64,000 nucleotides of DNA, from the NCBI RefSeq assembly GCF_001412085.1, contig NZ_LKEV01000001.1, positions 186,001 through 250,000 on the forward strand. The letters run 5' to 3'. The notes under the pieces were generated by a model. It searched no databases and had not been told where the DNA came from. It saw nothing but the letters and a program-made list of their open reading frames with translations. The position numbers were made by a program, and so were the translations under genes. Positions within the stretch are counted from its first letter, which is position 1, and the number at the start of each line of letters is the position of its first letter. This document shows, piece by piece, positions 1 through 7,195 of this stretch. The DNA is from Corynebacterium lowii (GTDB lineage Bacteria > Actinomycetota > Actinomycetes > Mycobacteriales > Mycobacteriaceae).

Positions 1-226
1 CCTGGTGGCCACGGGCGGGGAGGCCAAGGAGGCCATCGGGCAGGGGTTGGTGACCATCAACGGTGAGGTGACGCAGCAGCGCGGCGCCGCGCTGCACCTG
101 GGCGACGTGGTGTGCGTGGGGGAGGCTTGCGCGCGCGTGGCGGGCGCGGCGGAAGAAGAGGACGACTACTTCGACGAAGCCACCGCCGACGATGACTTCG
201 ACCCCGAAAAGTGGAGGAACATGTAA
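1..226 (+). CDS. S4-domain RNA-binding protein, C-terminal part (partial)
   Basis: The reading frame is already open at the window edge, so the N-terminus lies upstream. The visible 74 residues contain the second half of an S4-type RNA-binding fold: a glycine-rich turn, then GLVTINGEVTQQRGAALHLGD, the usual S4 pattern of a small basic domain that binds structured RNA. An acidic tail (EEEDDYFDEATADDD) follows and ends in KWRNM. The size fits the YbcJ/YaaA-like stand-alone S4 proteins. The TAA stop overlaps the ATG of the next gene (TAATG), so the two are probably translationally coupled. The RNA target cannot be inferred. Confidence 0.7.
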   Translation, partial: LVATGGEAKEAIGQGLVTINGEVTQQRGAALHLGDVVCVGEACARVAGAAEEEDDYFDEATADDDFDPEKWRNM

Positions 227-1044
227 TGCCCGCCTTTCACGCCCAGCCGGGCATGCCGTACTGGATTGACCTCAACACCTCCGACCCGCGCCGCAGCGAA
301 CACTTTTACGGCGAGCTCCTGGGCTGGGAGTTCACCGAGGTGGGCGGCGGCCAGCGCATTGCCCGCAAGGACGGCCTGCCGGTGGCCGGGCTACTCCCCC
401 AAGCCCCCGACTCCCCACTGCCGGATACCTGGGTGACCTCCTTTCTTGCTCGCGACCTCGACGCCCAGGTGGCCCAGGCCCCGGAACTCGGCGGCCGCGT
501 GCTGGCCGAGCCCACCGCCGCGCAGGTGGGGCGCCTGGCGGTGCTGGTGGACGCCGCCGGGGCGCTCTTCGGCCTCATCGAACCCCCGGCGGGCCAGGCC
601 TTCGTGGCGGCGGGCGAGCCGGGTACCCCCGTGTGGCACGAACTCACCGCCGCCACCAACCACGCCGCCGCCACCGCGTTCTACCAGGGTCTTTTGGGCT
701 GGGACCTCATCACGGAGAACGGCTACACCACAGTACTTGCCGACGGCGCGGCCTTCGCCGGTTTGGCCGACGCCCAGGGGCAGTTCCCCGCCCAGGTACC
801 GAGCTTCTGGCAGAGCTACCTGGGTGTCGCCGATATTGATGCCGCCGTGGCCCAGGTCCCGGAATTGGCCGGCGAGGTCATTCGCGCCCCCTGGGATAGC
901 CCCTTTGGCCGCATGGCGATCATTGCGGATTCCACCGGAGCCACCCTCACGTTGTGCCAGGTAGATCCCTATACCGAACCTGATATTCAGGAGGGCGACG
1001 ATATTTTCGCCGCCGTGGAGGCGCAGCTGGGGCAGCAGCGCTAA
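226..1044 (+). CDS. VOC family protein (tandem glyoxalase-fold domains)
   Basis: A 272-residue protein with two vicinal-oxygen-chelate domains: residues about 8-120 (starting MPYWIDLNTSDPRRSEHFYG) and about 130-255 (starting PVWHELTAATNHAAATAFY). Each repeats the W-x-D/E-L ... FY-x-x-L-G-W pattern that forms the metal-binding beta-alpha-beta-beta-beta modules. The ATG at 226 is preferred over the GTG at 211 because AGGA lies just upstream and it overlaps the preceding stop. The substrate is unknown; actinobacterial homologues are usually annotated only as VOC or glyoxalase/bleomycin-resistance-like. The stop codon TAA lies within the first bases of an intergenic repeat. Confidence 0.85.
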   Translation: MPAFHAQPGMPYWIDLNTSDPRRSEHFYGELLGWEFTEVGGGQRIARKDGLPVAGLLPQAPDSPLPDTWVTSFLARDLDAQVAQAPELGGRVLAEPTAAQVGRLAVLVDAAGALFGLIEPPAGQAFVAAGEPGTPVWHELTAATNHAAATAFYQGLLGWDLITENGYTTVLADGAAFAGLADAQGQFPAQVPSFWQSYLGVADIDAAVAQVPELAGEVIRAPWDSPFGRMAIIADSTGATLTLCQVDPYTEPDIQEGDDIFAAVEAQLGQQR

Positions 1045-1183
1045 GGGGTGCCACTTCTTGCTTTTCGACGCCGCCCCTCCCGCTAGTGGCACCCCTTCGT
1101 GTTGTGGGGTGGTGGGGGCCAACTCCAAGGGGTGCCACCTGTACCTGTGGGGGCGTCGATAAGCCCCTAGTGTCACCCTTTGG
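1040..1183. repeat. intergenic inverted-repeat units (two, composite)
   Basis: Two units lie at 1040-1100 and 1127-1183. The first has a GGGGTGCCAC left arm and GTGGCACCCC right arm, with GCTTTTCGACGCC inside. The second has AAGGGGTGCCAC and an imperfect right arm, with the core GGCGTCGATAAGC at 1152-1164. The pair recurs almost unchanged at 1970-2129 on the other side of the next gene. Confidence 0.9.
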
Positions 1184-1219
1184 CGCTATGCCCAGTGTGA
1201 GGGGTGATAGTACTTAAAT

Positions 1220-1963
1220 GTGCGTACTTTTCTTTCCCGCGCCGTGGCTTTCTCTGGCGCCGTGCTCATGCTCGCGCCCACGGCGCAAGCGCTGACCATC
1301 GACCCCGCCTTCGTGCCCGAGCGCACGCAAATGACGCTGAACATTCAGGGCGGCCCCACCATTGCCACCGCGAATGCCGCCGAATCGCGCCCGGCGCTCT
1401 CCCTTTCCAAGCTCTACCTGGGGTATTGGGTGCTGGCCCACGGTGCGCCCGAGGACGCCGCGCGGGTGGAAAACATGATCCGCTACTCCGAGGATCACAC
1501 GGCTTCTACCCTGGACGCCCGTTACCGGCAGGCAATCCCCGAGGTTATCGCCCAATTCAACCTGGTGAGCACCCACTACAACGGCTTCTGGGGCAACACC
1601 ACCACCAGCACGAACGACGTCACCACCTTCCTCAACGCCACCAGCAACGACCCCGTGGCCCGGCCCCTCTTCGAGGGCATGCGCACCGCCGCCCCGGTGG
1701 CCGCCGATGGTTACGCCCAGGATTACGGCACCGCACTGCTGCCCGGCGTGCTGGGCACCAAGTTCGGCTGGGCCGACGACCACAGCATGCACGCCACGGC
1801 CTCCTTCGGCCCCGGCTTCAGCGTGGCGGCCAGCACCTACGGCCCGGCCTCCCAACTTACCGAGGACGTCCAAGGTGCCGTGATCCCCGATGCTCTTCCC
1901 ACCGCGCCCGCCGAAACCAGCACGGCGCCAGCTCTCTGCGTGGGGCTACTGCCGGGCTGCTAG
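1220..1963 (+). CDS. secreted beta-lactamase-like serine-hydrolase-fold protein
   Basis: A 247-residue protein starting at GTG 1220, with GAGGGG about 15 bases upstream. Residues 1-24 look like a Sec signal peptide (hydrophobic FSGAVLMLAPTAQA, likely cleavage after AQA). The mature part has spaced motifs reminiscent of class A beta-lactamases and penicillin-binding proteins: SLSK at 61-64 followed by a helix, SED at 90-92, and KFG at 181-183. The canonical set is SxxK, SDN and KTG, so the second and third are degenerate and real beta-lactam hydrolysis is doubtful. The tail has two cysteines near the end (LCVGLLPGC). The gene is bracketed by near-identical repeat pairs. It could equally be an uncharacterised corynebacterial exported protein. 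Confidence 0.5.
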   Translation: MRTFLSRAVAFSGAVLMLAPTAQALTIDPAFVPERTQMTLNIQGGPTIATANAAESRPALSLSKLYLGYWVLAHGAPEDAARVENMIRYSEDHTASTLDARYRQAIPEVIAQFNLVSTHYNGFWGNTTTSTNDVTTFLNATSNDPVARPLFEGMRTAAPVAADGYAQDYGTALLPGVLGTKFGWADDHSMHATASFGPGFSVAASTYGPASQLTEDVQGAVIPDALPTAPAETSTAPALCVGLLPGC

Positions 1964-1969
1964 TACAGC

Positions 1970-2203
1970 GCTAAGGGGTGCCGTTTCTTGCTTTTCGACG
2001 CCGCCCCTCCCGCTGGTGGCACCCCTTCGTGTTGTGGGGTGGTGGGGGCCTACTTGTTACCGCTTCAACCCCAAGGGGTGCCGCCGGCACCTATGGGGGC
2101 GTCGATAAGCCCCTAGTGTCACCCTTTGGGGCCGCAGCGCAACCCTAAGGGGTGCCACCGCGCCCCGCCCACAGCTCAAAACCCCCGAAGTGGCACCCCT
2201 TAG
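1970..2203. repeat. intergenic inverted-repeat units (three)
   Basis: Units lie at 1970-2030, 2072-2129 and 2145-2203. The first two are a diverged copy of the pair at 1040-1183, including the spacer tract GTTGTGGGGTGGTGGGGGCC. The core GGCGTCGATAAGC lies at 2098-2110. The third unit has arms CTAAGGGGTGCCACC and GTGGCACCCCTTAG, and its right end contains the stop codon of the minus-strand hydrolase (TTA at 2200-2202). Confidence 0.9.
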
Positions 2204-3093
2204 CGCCGCCGCCCCGCCACACCCCGCAAGAACTCCGCCACGCTGCGAATCTTGGCCCGCGCCACCTCGGGGGTGGAGATGCGGTGCCGGGCGGTGAACT
2301 CCTCCACGCGCACGTGCTCCAGGCCAGAGATGCCCTCGGGGCGCGCGGCGATCTCGTCTTGGCGGGCAATCTGCACGAGGGTCGGCGCCCATTGGGTTGC
2401 CGGGGGCAGGGCGGCCTCTCCACGAATCTCAGGCGGGAGGTTGGTGATGGAGTTGAGGTCGGGGAAGGTGAGGACAAGGGCGTCGAAAAGCGACGCGGTG
2501 AGTGTCGCGAGCGCGCCACCGGAGGAGTACCCCCAGCCCGTGAGGTGAGTGGCTCCGTGGTTGCGGGCGTAGTCGGCGCCCCGCCGCACGGCCTCGGTGA
2601 TTTCGCTGAGGGCGTGGGCGGGGGCGAGGGGGTAGTCGAGGTCGAGGATCGTGGTGCCGGAAAGGGCTGCGGCGGCGGCCACCTCGGGGCGCCATTGGTG
2701 TTCTAGGGCGTCGCCGGAACCGCGCCACCAGCCGCCCGAGTGCAGCGAAATGGCCCAAGCACCCGTGGGCTGCGGCGGCTCAAACACGCGGCCCGCCACC
2801 TCCGGCACGTCGCGGGCGGAAACCGACGCGCCGAAGGCCACGCCGGGCATGGAGTGATCGAGGCCCGCTCCGAGCATGAGCATGGCGGCGTGGGTGAGGC
2901 GGTCGGGCAGGAGGGCGGACCACCGATCGGCGGGCAGCGGATCGCCCGCGCCCCCGGCCCACGGCGGGGTGAAGGCGGGCAGAGGATAGTGGGCGTCGAT
3001 GTAGGTGCCCAGTTGCTCTAACTGCTGCTCTTCGGTGAACTCGCGGTCCACGCCGCCGATCTGGAAGTCCTGGCGTTCACGATCCTCAGTCAT
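2200..3093 (-). CDS. alpha/beta hydrolase (HSL-like esterase)
   Basis: A 297-residue hydrolase of the hormone-sensitive-lipase/esterase type. Residues 118-122 (HSGGW) are the oxyanion-hole HGGG-like motif. DYPLAP (153-158) is the typical segment following it. GYSSG (188-192) holds the probable nucleophile Ser190. A late Asp (about 246) and His (270) can complete the triad. The start is taken at the ATG giving MTEDRERQDF; the frame stays open upstream but that extension runs into the end of pepO and is proline-rich. The gene lies 22 bases downstream of pepO on the same strand. The natural ester substrate is unknown. Confidence 0.8.
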   Translation of the reverse strand: MTEDRERQDFQIGGVDREFTEEQQLEQLGTYIDAHYPLPAFTPPWAGGAGDPLPADRWSALLPDRLTHAAMLMLGAGLDHSMPGVAFGASVSARDVPEVAGRVFEPPQPTGAWAISLHSGGWWRGSGDALEHQWRPEVAAAAALSGTTILDLDYPLAPAHALSEITEAVRRGADYARNHGATHLTGWGYSSGGALATLTASLFDALVLTFPDLNSITNLPPEIRGEAALPPATQWAPTLVQIARQDEIAARPEGISGLEHVRVEEFTARHRISTPEVARAKIRSVAEFLRGVAGRRR

Positions 3094-3115
3094 GCCCACC
3101 AGGTTAATCAGCGCT

Positions 3116-5065
3116 CTACCAGATGCGCACCCGATCCTCTGGGGCCACCCACATGGGGGAATCGGCGGTGATCTCGGGGAAGGCCTCGTAGAACTCGGCC
3201 ACGTTGGCGGCAATCACGTTGCAGCGGAACTCGGCCGGGGAGTGGGGGTCGATGGCGAGGTACTGGCTGGCCATCTCCGGGCGGATCGCGGTGCGCCACA
3301 CCAGCGCCCAGGAGAGGAAGAGGCGCTGGAAGCCGGTAAACTCGCCCTCGGCTAGTGCGGGCGAGGTATCGGGCGCGGAAAAGGGAGCGGTCTCGGCGCC
3401 GGTCTGGTCGTGATCGGCCAGCCACTTCTTATAGGCCACCACGGCGATGCCCAGGCCGCCCAGGTCACCGATGTTTTCACCCAGGGTAAAGGAGCCATTC
3501 ACGCCCACGCCCTCGACGCCGGCCTCGCGCAGCACGGTGGGCACCAGGCCGTCGAATTGCGTGACCAGTTTGGCGGTGAGCTCGGTAAAAGCCGCGCGGT
3601 CCTCCTCGCTCCACCAACTGTGCAGGTTGCCGTGGCCGTCGTACTGCGAGCCCTGGTCGTCAAAGCCGTGGCCGATTTCGTGGCCGATCACCGCGCCGAT
3701 GGCGCCGAAGTTCACGGCGGCGTCGGCCTGCGGGTCAAAGAAGGGCGGCTGCAAGATGGCGGCGGGGAAGGTGATGTCATTGACCGTGGGGTTATAAAAG
3801 GCGTTCACGGTCTGCGGGGTGCTCACCCACTCGGCGCGATCGGTGGGCTGGCCCACCTTGGAAAGCTCGTAATCGTGGAGGAAGGCCGAGCCCGCGCGGG
3901 TATTGGCCACCAAATCCGCGCCCTGGGAGGAAAAGGAAAGACCCTCGTAGGAACGCCAGGTGGCGGGGTAGCCGATCTTGGCCTGGAAGAGGCTCAACTT
4001 CTCCAGGGCGCGCTCCTTGGTGGTCTGCGTCATCCAATCCAGGGCCTCGATGCGCTCGCGGTAGGCGGCGGTGAGGTAATCCACCAGCGTGAGCATCTGT
4101 TCCTTGGAGCTGGCCGGGAAGTGCTGCTCCACATAGGCCCGCCCGATCTCGAAGCCCACCAGCGACTCCGCCAGGCCCACGGCGCGCTTCCAGCGCTCGC
4201 GCTGCTCGGTGGCCCCGGAGAGGCGGCGGCCAAAGAAATCAAAGTTCGCGGCGGAAATCTCGGGGCTGAGCACGCCCGCGCGCGAGCTGAGGATGTGCCA
4301 GGTGGCCCAGAGCTTCCAATCCTCTAGGTGCTCCTCGGTGAGGAGGCCGGCCAGGTGCTCCACGTAGGAGGGTTCGCGCACGATGAGGCGGTGCTCCGGC
4401 AGCCGCGCGCCGCGCAGTAGGGTTTGCACGATGGTGGGTAGGGCGGCGAACTCGGTGGGGTTATTGGTCTTGATAGCGTCGCGGCTGGCTACCACGTCCC
4501 AATGGCCCTGGGCGAGGCGGGTTTCCAGGGCCACGACGCGCTCGGCGGCTTCCTGGGGGTCCTGCCCGGCGGCGGGGGCGTCGGCAGTGTCGGCAGCCAG
4601 GAACCCCCACATCCGCGCCACGTGCTCCTTGTACGCAGCCAACGTCTCCGCGTGCTCCTCGGCGCGGTAATAGGCCTCATCGGGCAGCCCCAGCCCGGAT
4701 TGCACCAGGTAGGCCACGTTATTGTCGCCCTCGGAATCCTTGGCCACCCAGAACCCCACGGGGGCACCCACGCCCTCACGGTCGAGTTCACCGAGCACGC
4801 GGGCCAGCTCCTCGGGCGTCTGGGCGGCGCGGACGCGCTCTAATTCGGGCCGCAGCGGTTCCACCCCGGCGTCGGTCAGCGCCTCGGTGTCCATGAAGGC
4901 GGCGTAGAGGGCTCCGGCGCGGCCGGTATCGGCCTGGACGATGCGGTGGACGTCGGCCTCGGCGGCGTCGCGCAGCGCGTGGAAGATGCCGTCTACCCCG
5001 CGATCGGCGGGGATAGTGTGTGAGGCGAGCCAGGGACCATTGACAAACTCGTAGAGGTTTTGCAT
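3116..5065 (-). CDS. pepO: M13 family zinc metallopeptidase (neprilysin/PepO-like)
   Basis: A 649-residue endopeptidase. It begins MQNLYEFVNGPW, typical of the cytosolic or peripheral bacterial PepO group with no membrane anchor. The zinc site HEIGH is at 462-466, the third ligand motif GENIGD at about 529-534, and the C-terminus is a compact MWVAPEDRVRIW. The family cleaves oligopeptides N-terminal to hydrophobic residues and does not act on large proteins. Length and all three catalytic motifs are intact. The start is the ATG at 5065; ten further residues upstream are possible but overlap the divergent gene at 5089. Confidence 0.93.
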   Translation of the reverse strand: MQNLYEFVNGPWLASHTIPADRGVDGIFHALRDAAEADVHRIVQADTGRAGALYAAFMDTEALTDAGVEPLRPELERVRAAQTPEELARVLGELDREGVGAPVGFWVAKDSEGDNNVAYLVQSGLGLPDEAYYRAEEHAETLAAYKEHVARMWGFLAADTADAPAAGQDPQEAAERVVALETRLAQGHWDVVASRDAIKTNNPTEFAALPTIVQTLLRGARLPEHRLIVREPSYVEHLAGLLTEEHLEDWKLWATWHILSSRAGVLSPEISAANFDFFGRRLSGATEQRERWKRAVGLAESLVGFEIGRAYVEQHFPASSKEQMLTLVDYLTAAYRERIEALDWMTQTTKERALEKLSLFQAKIGYPATWRSYEGLSFSSQGADLVANTRAGSAFLHDYELSKVGQPTDRAEWVSTPQTVNAFYNPTVNDITFPAAILQPPFFDPQADAAVNFGAIGAVIGHEIGHGFDDQGSQYDGHGNLHSWWSEEDRAAFTELTAKLVTQFDGLVPTVLREAGVEGVGVNGSFTLGENIGDLGGLGIAVVAYKKWLADHDQTGAETAPFSAPDTSPALAEGEFTGFQRLFLSWALVWRTAIRPEMASQYLAIDPHSPAEFRCNVIAANVAEFYEAFPEITADSPMWVAPEDRVRIW

Positions 5066-5088
5066 GGGCCCCACTGTACTGTGGTGGC

Positions 5089-5595
5089 ATGCCAAAATAC
5101 CGTCTCCAACCGAGCAAACCCGTGCTCCTGTGGTGGGGGCTGCTCGCCGCCGTGGTCGTGTACTTTGGCGCGCCCACGGCGATCAACGCCGCGATCCCCG
5201 AGCGCTCCGCCACCGCCGACGAGGTGGTATTCGGCGCCACCAGCGGCGACTGGGAAATCCCCGTGGAAGGCTTGAACTGCCGCAGCGGCGGCTTCTCGCT
5301 CACCGAGGACTGGGTGTGCGGCGACACCCTAGTCACCGCCACCATCATGCAGGGCGTAGACGACCCGGAGCGCACGCTGCACCGCCTCATCCACGCCGCC
5401 GCGCTGGAGGAACCCAGCGAGGAAGCCAGCTTCACCGAGCACGAGGGCACCCCCATGCTTATCGACGACGCCCGCCTCGCCCTCCTGCACGAGGGCCCGG
5501 ACGACCAGTACCTCGGCGTGGTCCTCGACGGCCCCCAACAGGGAATACTCGATAAAATCCTGGATGCCCTTGACGAGGAGGCCCGGCAGCGATGA
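5089..5595 (+). CDS. membrane-anchored hypothetical protein
   Basis: A 168-residue protein with a short basic N-terminus (MPKYRLQPSKP), one membrane segment at about 12-34 (LLWWGLLAAVVVYFGAP), and an acidic extracytoplasmic domain with a Cys pair (NCRSGGF and WVCGD). I do not recognise the domain. Its TGA stop overlaps the ATG of the PrsW-like gene, so it may be a partner or substrate-presenting subunit of that intramembrane protease. It is divergent from pepO. Confidence 0.75.
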   Translation: MPKYRLQPSKPVLLWWGLLAAVVVYFGAPTAINAAIPERSATADEVVFGATSGDWEIPVEGLNCRSGGFSLTEDWVCGDTLVTATIMQGVDDPERTLHRLIHAAALEEPSEEASFTEHEGTPMLIDDARLALLHEGPDDQYLGVVLDGPQQGILDKILDALDEEARQR

Positions 5596-6464
5596 ACCGC
5601 CTTTTCCCCATCACCCTCGGCCTCGCCACCGTGGCGGGCCTCTTTGCGCTCTTCTTTAACCTGGCCGGCGGCCTCATCGTCAGCCCGGAAGCCCTGGCCA
5701 TCGGCCTGCTTCTCGGTGCGGCGTATGTGGTCATCGTGGTGTTTTTGCTGTGGTTGACTCCCCTGTGGCCCCAGCGCGCGTATCTCTGGGTGTTGCCCGC
5801 CTTGATCTGGGGCGGCGGCGTGTGTCTGAGCCTCGTGGGGGTGCTCGCCACCCCCGTGATGGACATTCCCGAGAAACTGGGTTGGGACCTCGTGCTGGCC
5901 TCCCTGGGTGGCGCCTACCCCGAGGAGTTCCTCAAGGCCCTGGGCGTGGTGATAATCCTGCTCAGCTTCCGACGCCTCAATCGCCCCTGGCACGGCCTCC
6001 TCGCGGGAGCCGTGGTGGGTCTGGGCTTCGAGACGATGGAAAATCTGCTTTACGGAATCAATGGGGCCATCCTCGACCCCAACGACGATGCCATCGGCGC
6101 CCTCCAACTCTGGGCGCTGCGCCTGATTGTAGGCCCCTGCCTACACATCGTTTTCACCTCCATCGCCGGTTGGGGGATAGGCGTGGCGCTTTATACTGCG
6201 GAAATGTCCCCGTGGCGGCGCGTGGGGAGCGCGCTGGGTTGGTTCCTGGTGGCCTTCTGCTTCCATTTCTGCTGGAACCTCTCGCCGGGCAATGACGTGG
6301 CCCAAATCCTGAACATGATCGGCGTGGGACTGGTGATGTACCCCACGTTTGTTTGGCTGCTTGTGCGCGCCTGGCGCCAAGCGCGCCGGGACGACACCTA
6401 CGCGCTGACCCCCAAGCCGCTACTCAGCGTGGCCGAGCTATCTCCGCAAAAACTGCCCCAGTAG
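5592..6464 (+). CDS. PrsW family intramembrane metalloprotease
   Basis: A 290-residue, about eight-helix membrane protein carrying the PrsW signature set: PEEFLKALG (EExxK), GLGFETMENLLYG (FExxEN), PCLHIVFTS (a membrane-embedded His), and FHFCWNL. These form the proposed active site of the CPBP/PrsW superfamily. In Bacillus PrsW cleaves the anti-sigma factor RsiW; the substrate here is unknown, and the co-transcribed single-pass protein upstream is a candidate partner. Its last 41 bases overlap the convergent ybaK gene. Confidence 0.9.
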   Translation: MNRLFPITLGLATVAGLFALFFNLAGGLIVSPEALAIGLLLGAAYVVIVVFLLWLTPLWPQRAYLWVLPALIWGGGVCLSLVGVLATPVMDIPEKLGWDLVLASLGGAYPEEFLKALGVVIILLSFRRLNRPWHGLLAGAVVGLGFETMENLLYGINGAILDPNDDAIGALQLWALRLIVGPCLHIVFTSIAGWGIGVALYTAEMSPWRRVGSALGWFLVAFCFHFCWNLSPGNDVAQILNMIGVGLVMYPTFVWLLVRAWRQARRDDTYALTPKPLLSVAELSPQKLPQ

Positions 6465-6906
6465 CCTGCACCAACACCTGCGGGCTCACTCGCAGATCAA
6501 AACCGCGCCGGCCCCCGGAAACCAGCACGTCCTCATGGCTTTCCAACGAGGAATCCACCACCGTGGGCAGGCGCTTTTTCTGCCCAAAGGGGCTAATCCC
6601 GCCCACCACGTAACCCGTGACCCGCTCCGCCACCTTGGGATCACACATCGTGGCCTTCTTGGCCCCCAGCGCTGCGGCCATCGCCTTGAGATTAAGTAGG
6701 CCCGTCACCGGCACCACCCCTACCGCCAGGCCCTTATCCGACTCCACGAGCAGCGTCTTAGCGATCCGCTCCGCCGGAGTATCCAGGGCCGCAGCCGCCT
6801 CCTCGCCGTAATTCTGGACCGAGGGATCATGCTCAAAGGCCACCACCTCAAAGGGCAGGCCCGCTTTTTCCAGGGCGAGGGTGGCCGGAGTGGCTTTCTT
6901 GGACAT
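6424..6906 (-). CDS. ybaK: Cys-tRNA(Pro)/Cys-tRNA(Cys) deacylase, YbaK type
   Basis: A 160-residue trans-editing protein that hydrolyses mischarged aminoacyl-tRNA, chiefly Cys-tRNA(Pro). The start MSKKATPATLALEKAG matches the family N-terminus. The conserved lysine motif (IAKTLLVE), GLLNLKAMAAALG, and GYVVGGISPFGQKKRLP (the glycine loop of the active site) are all present. The open frame extends upstream through an intergenic repeat; that extension is rejected. It converges with, and overlaps by 41 bases, the PrsW gene. Confidence 0.93.
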   Translation of the reverse strand: MSKKATPATLALEKAGLPFEVVAFEHDPSVQNYGEEAAAALDTPAERIAKTLLVESDKGLAVGVVPVTGLLNLKAMAAALGAKKATMCDPKVAERVTGYVVGGISPFGQKKRLPTVVDSSLESHEDVLVSGGRRGFDLRVSPQVLVQATGAVFAEIARPR

Positions 6907-6937
6907 GGCCGCCAGTGTAGGCGCGGTGTTCTTTTGC

Positions 6938-7084
6938 GCGCTTAGGGGTGCCATCTCGTGCGGTGGGGCTCTTTTCCACCCGGTGCTGGCACCCCTTGGG
7001 GGTGCGGCGGGAGCGCCCAACACTTAGGGGTGCCACTGACCAAGCCGCCCGCTTATCGACGCCCCCACTGGCACCCCTAAGCGC
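6938..7084. repeat. intergenic inverted-repeat units (two)
   Basis: Units lie at 6938-7000 (arms TTAGGGGTGCCA and TGGCACCCCTTG) and 7021-7084 (arms TTAGGGGTGCCACTG and ACTGGCACCCCTAAG). The second contains the core GCTTATCGACGCC at 7051-7063. They fill the gap between ybaK and the terminator. Confidence 0.9.
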
Positions 7085-7125
7085 GGCTCAATACGAGCCG
7101 CACAAGCCACACCGCCCCATAACGC

Positions 7126-7168
7126 AAAAAAGGTGCCGGTGCGCTTCTTACGAGCACCGGCACCTTTT
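7126..7168. terminator. bidirectional intrinsic terminator
   Basis: Six A residues, an 11-bp GC-rich stem (GGTGCCGGTGC paired with GCACCGGCACC), a loop of about 11 bases, then TTTT. It can terminate the leftward acyl-CoA dehydrogenase gene ending at 7196 and rightward readthrough. Confidence 0.85.
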
Positions 7169-7195
7169 ACTTAGCCGTTACGTGGCAATCCCGTT

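Noticed and set aside
4788..6107. 439-residue minus-strand open frame across the PrsW region
   Set aside because: It lies antisense to pepO's start, the membrane protein and the PrsW gene, has low-complexity His/Gly/Ala/Arg composition and no domain; a GC-rich shadow frame.
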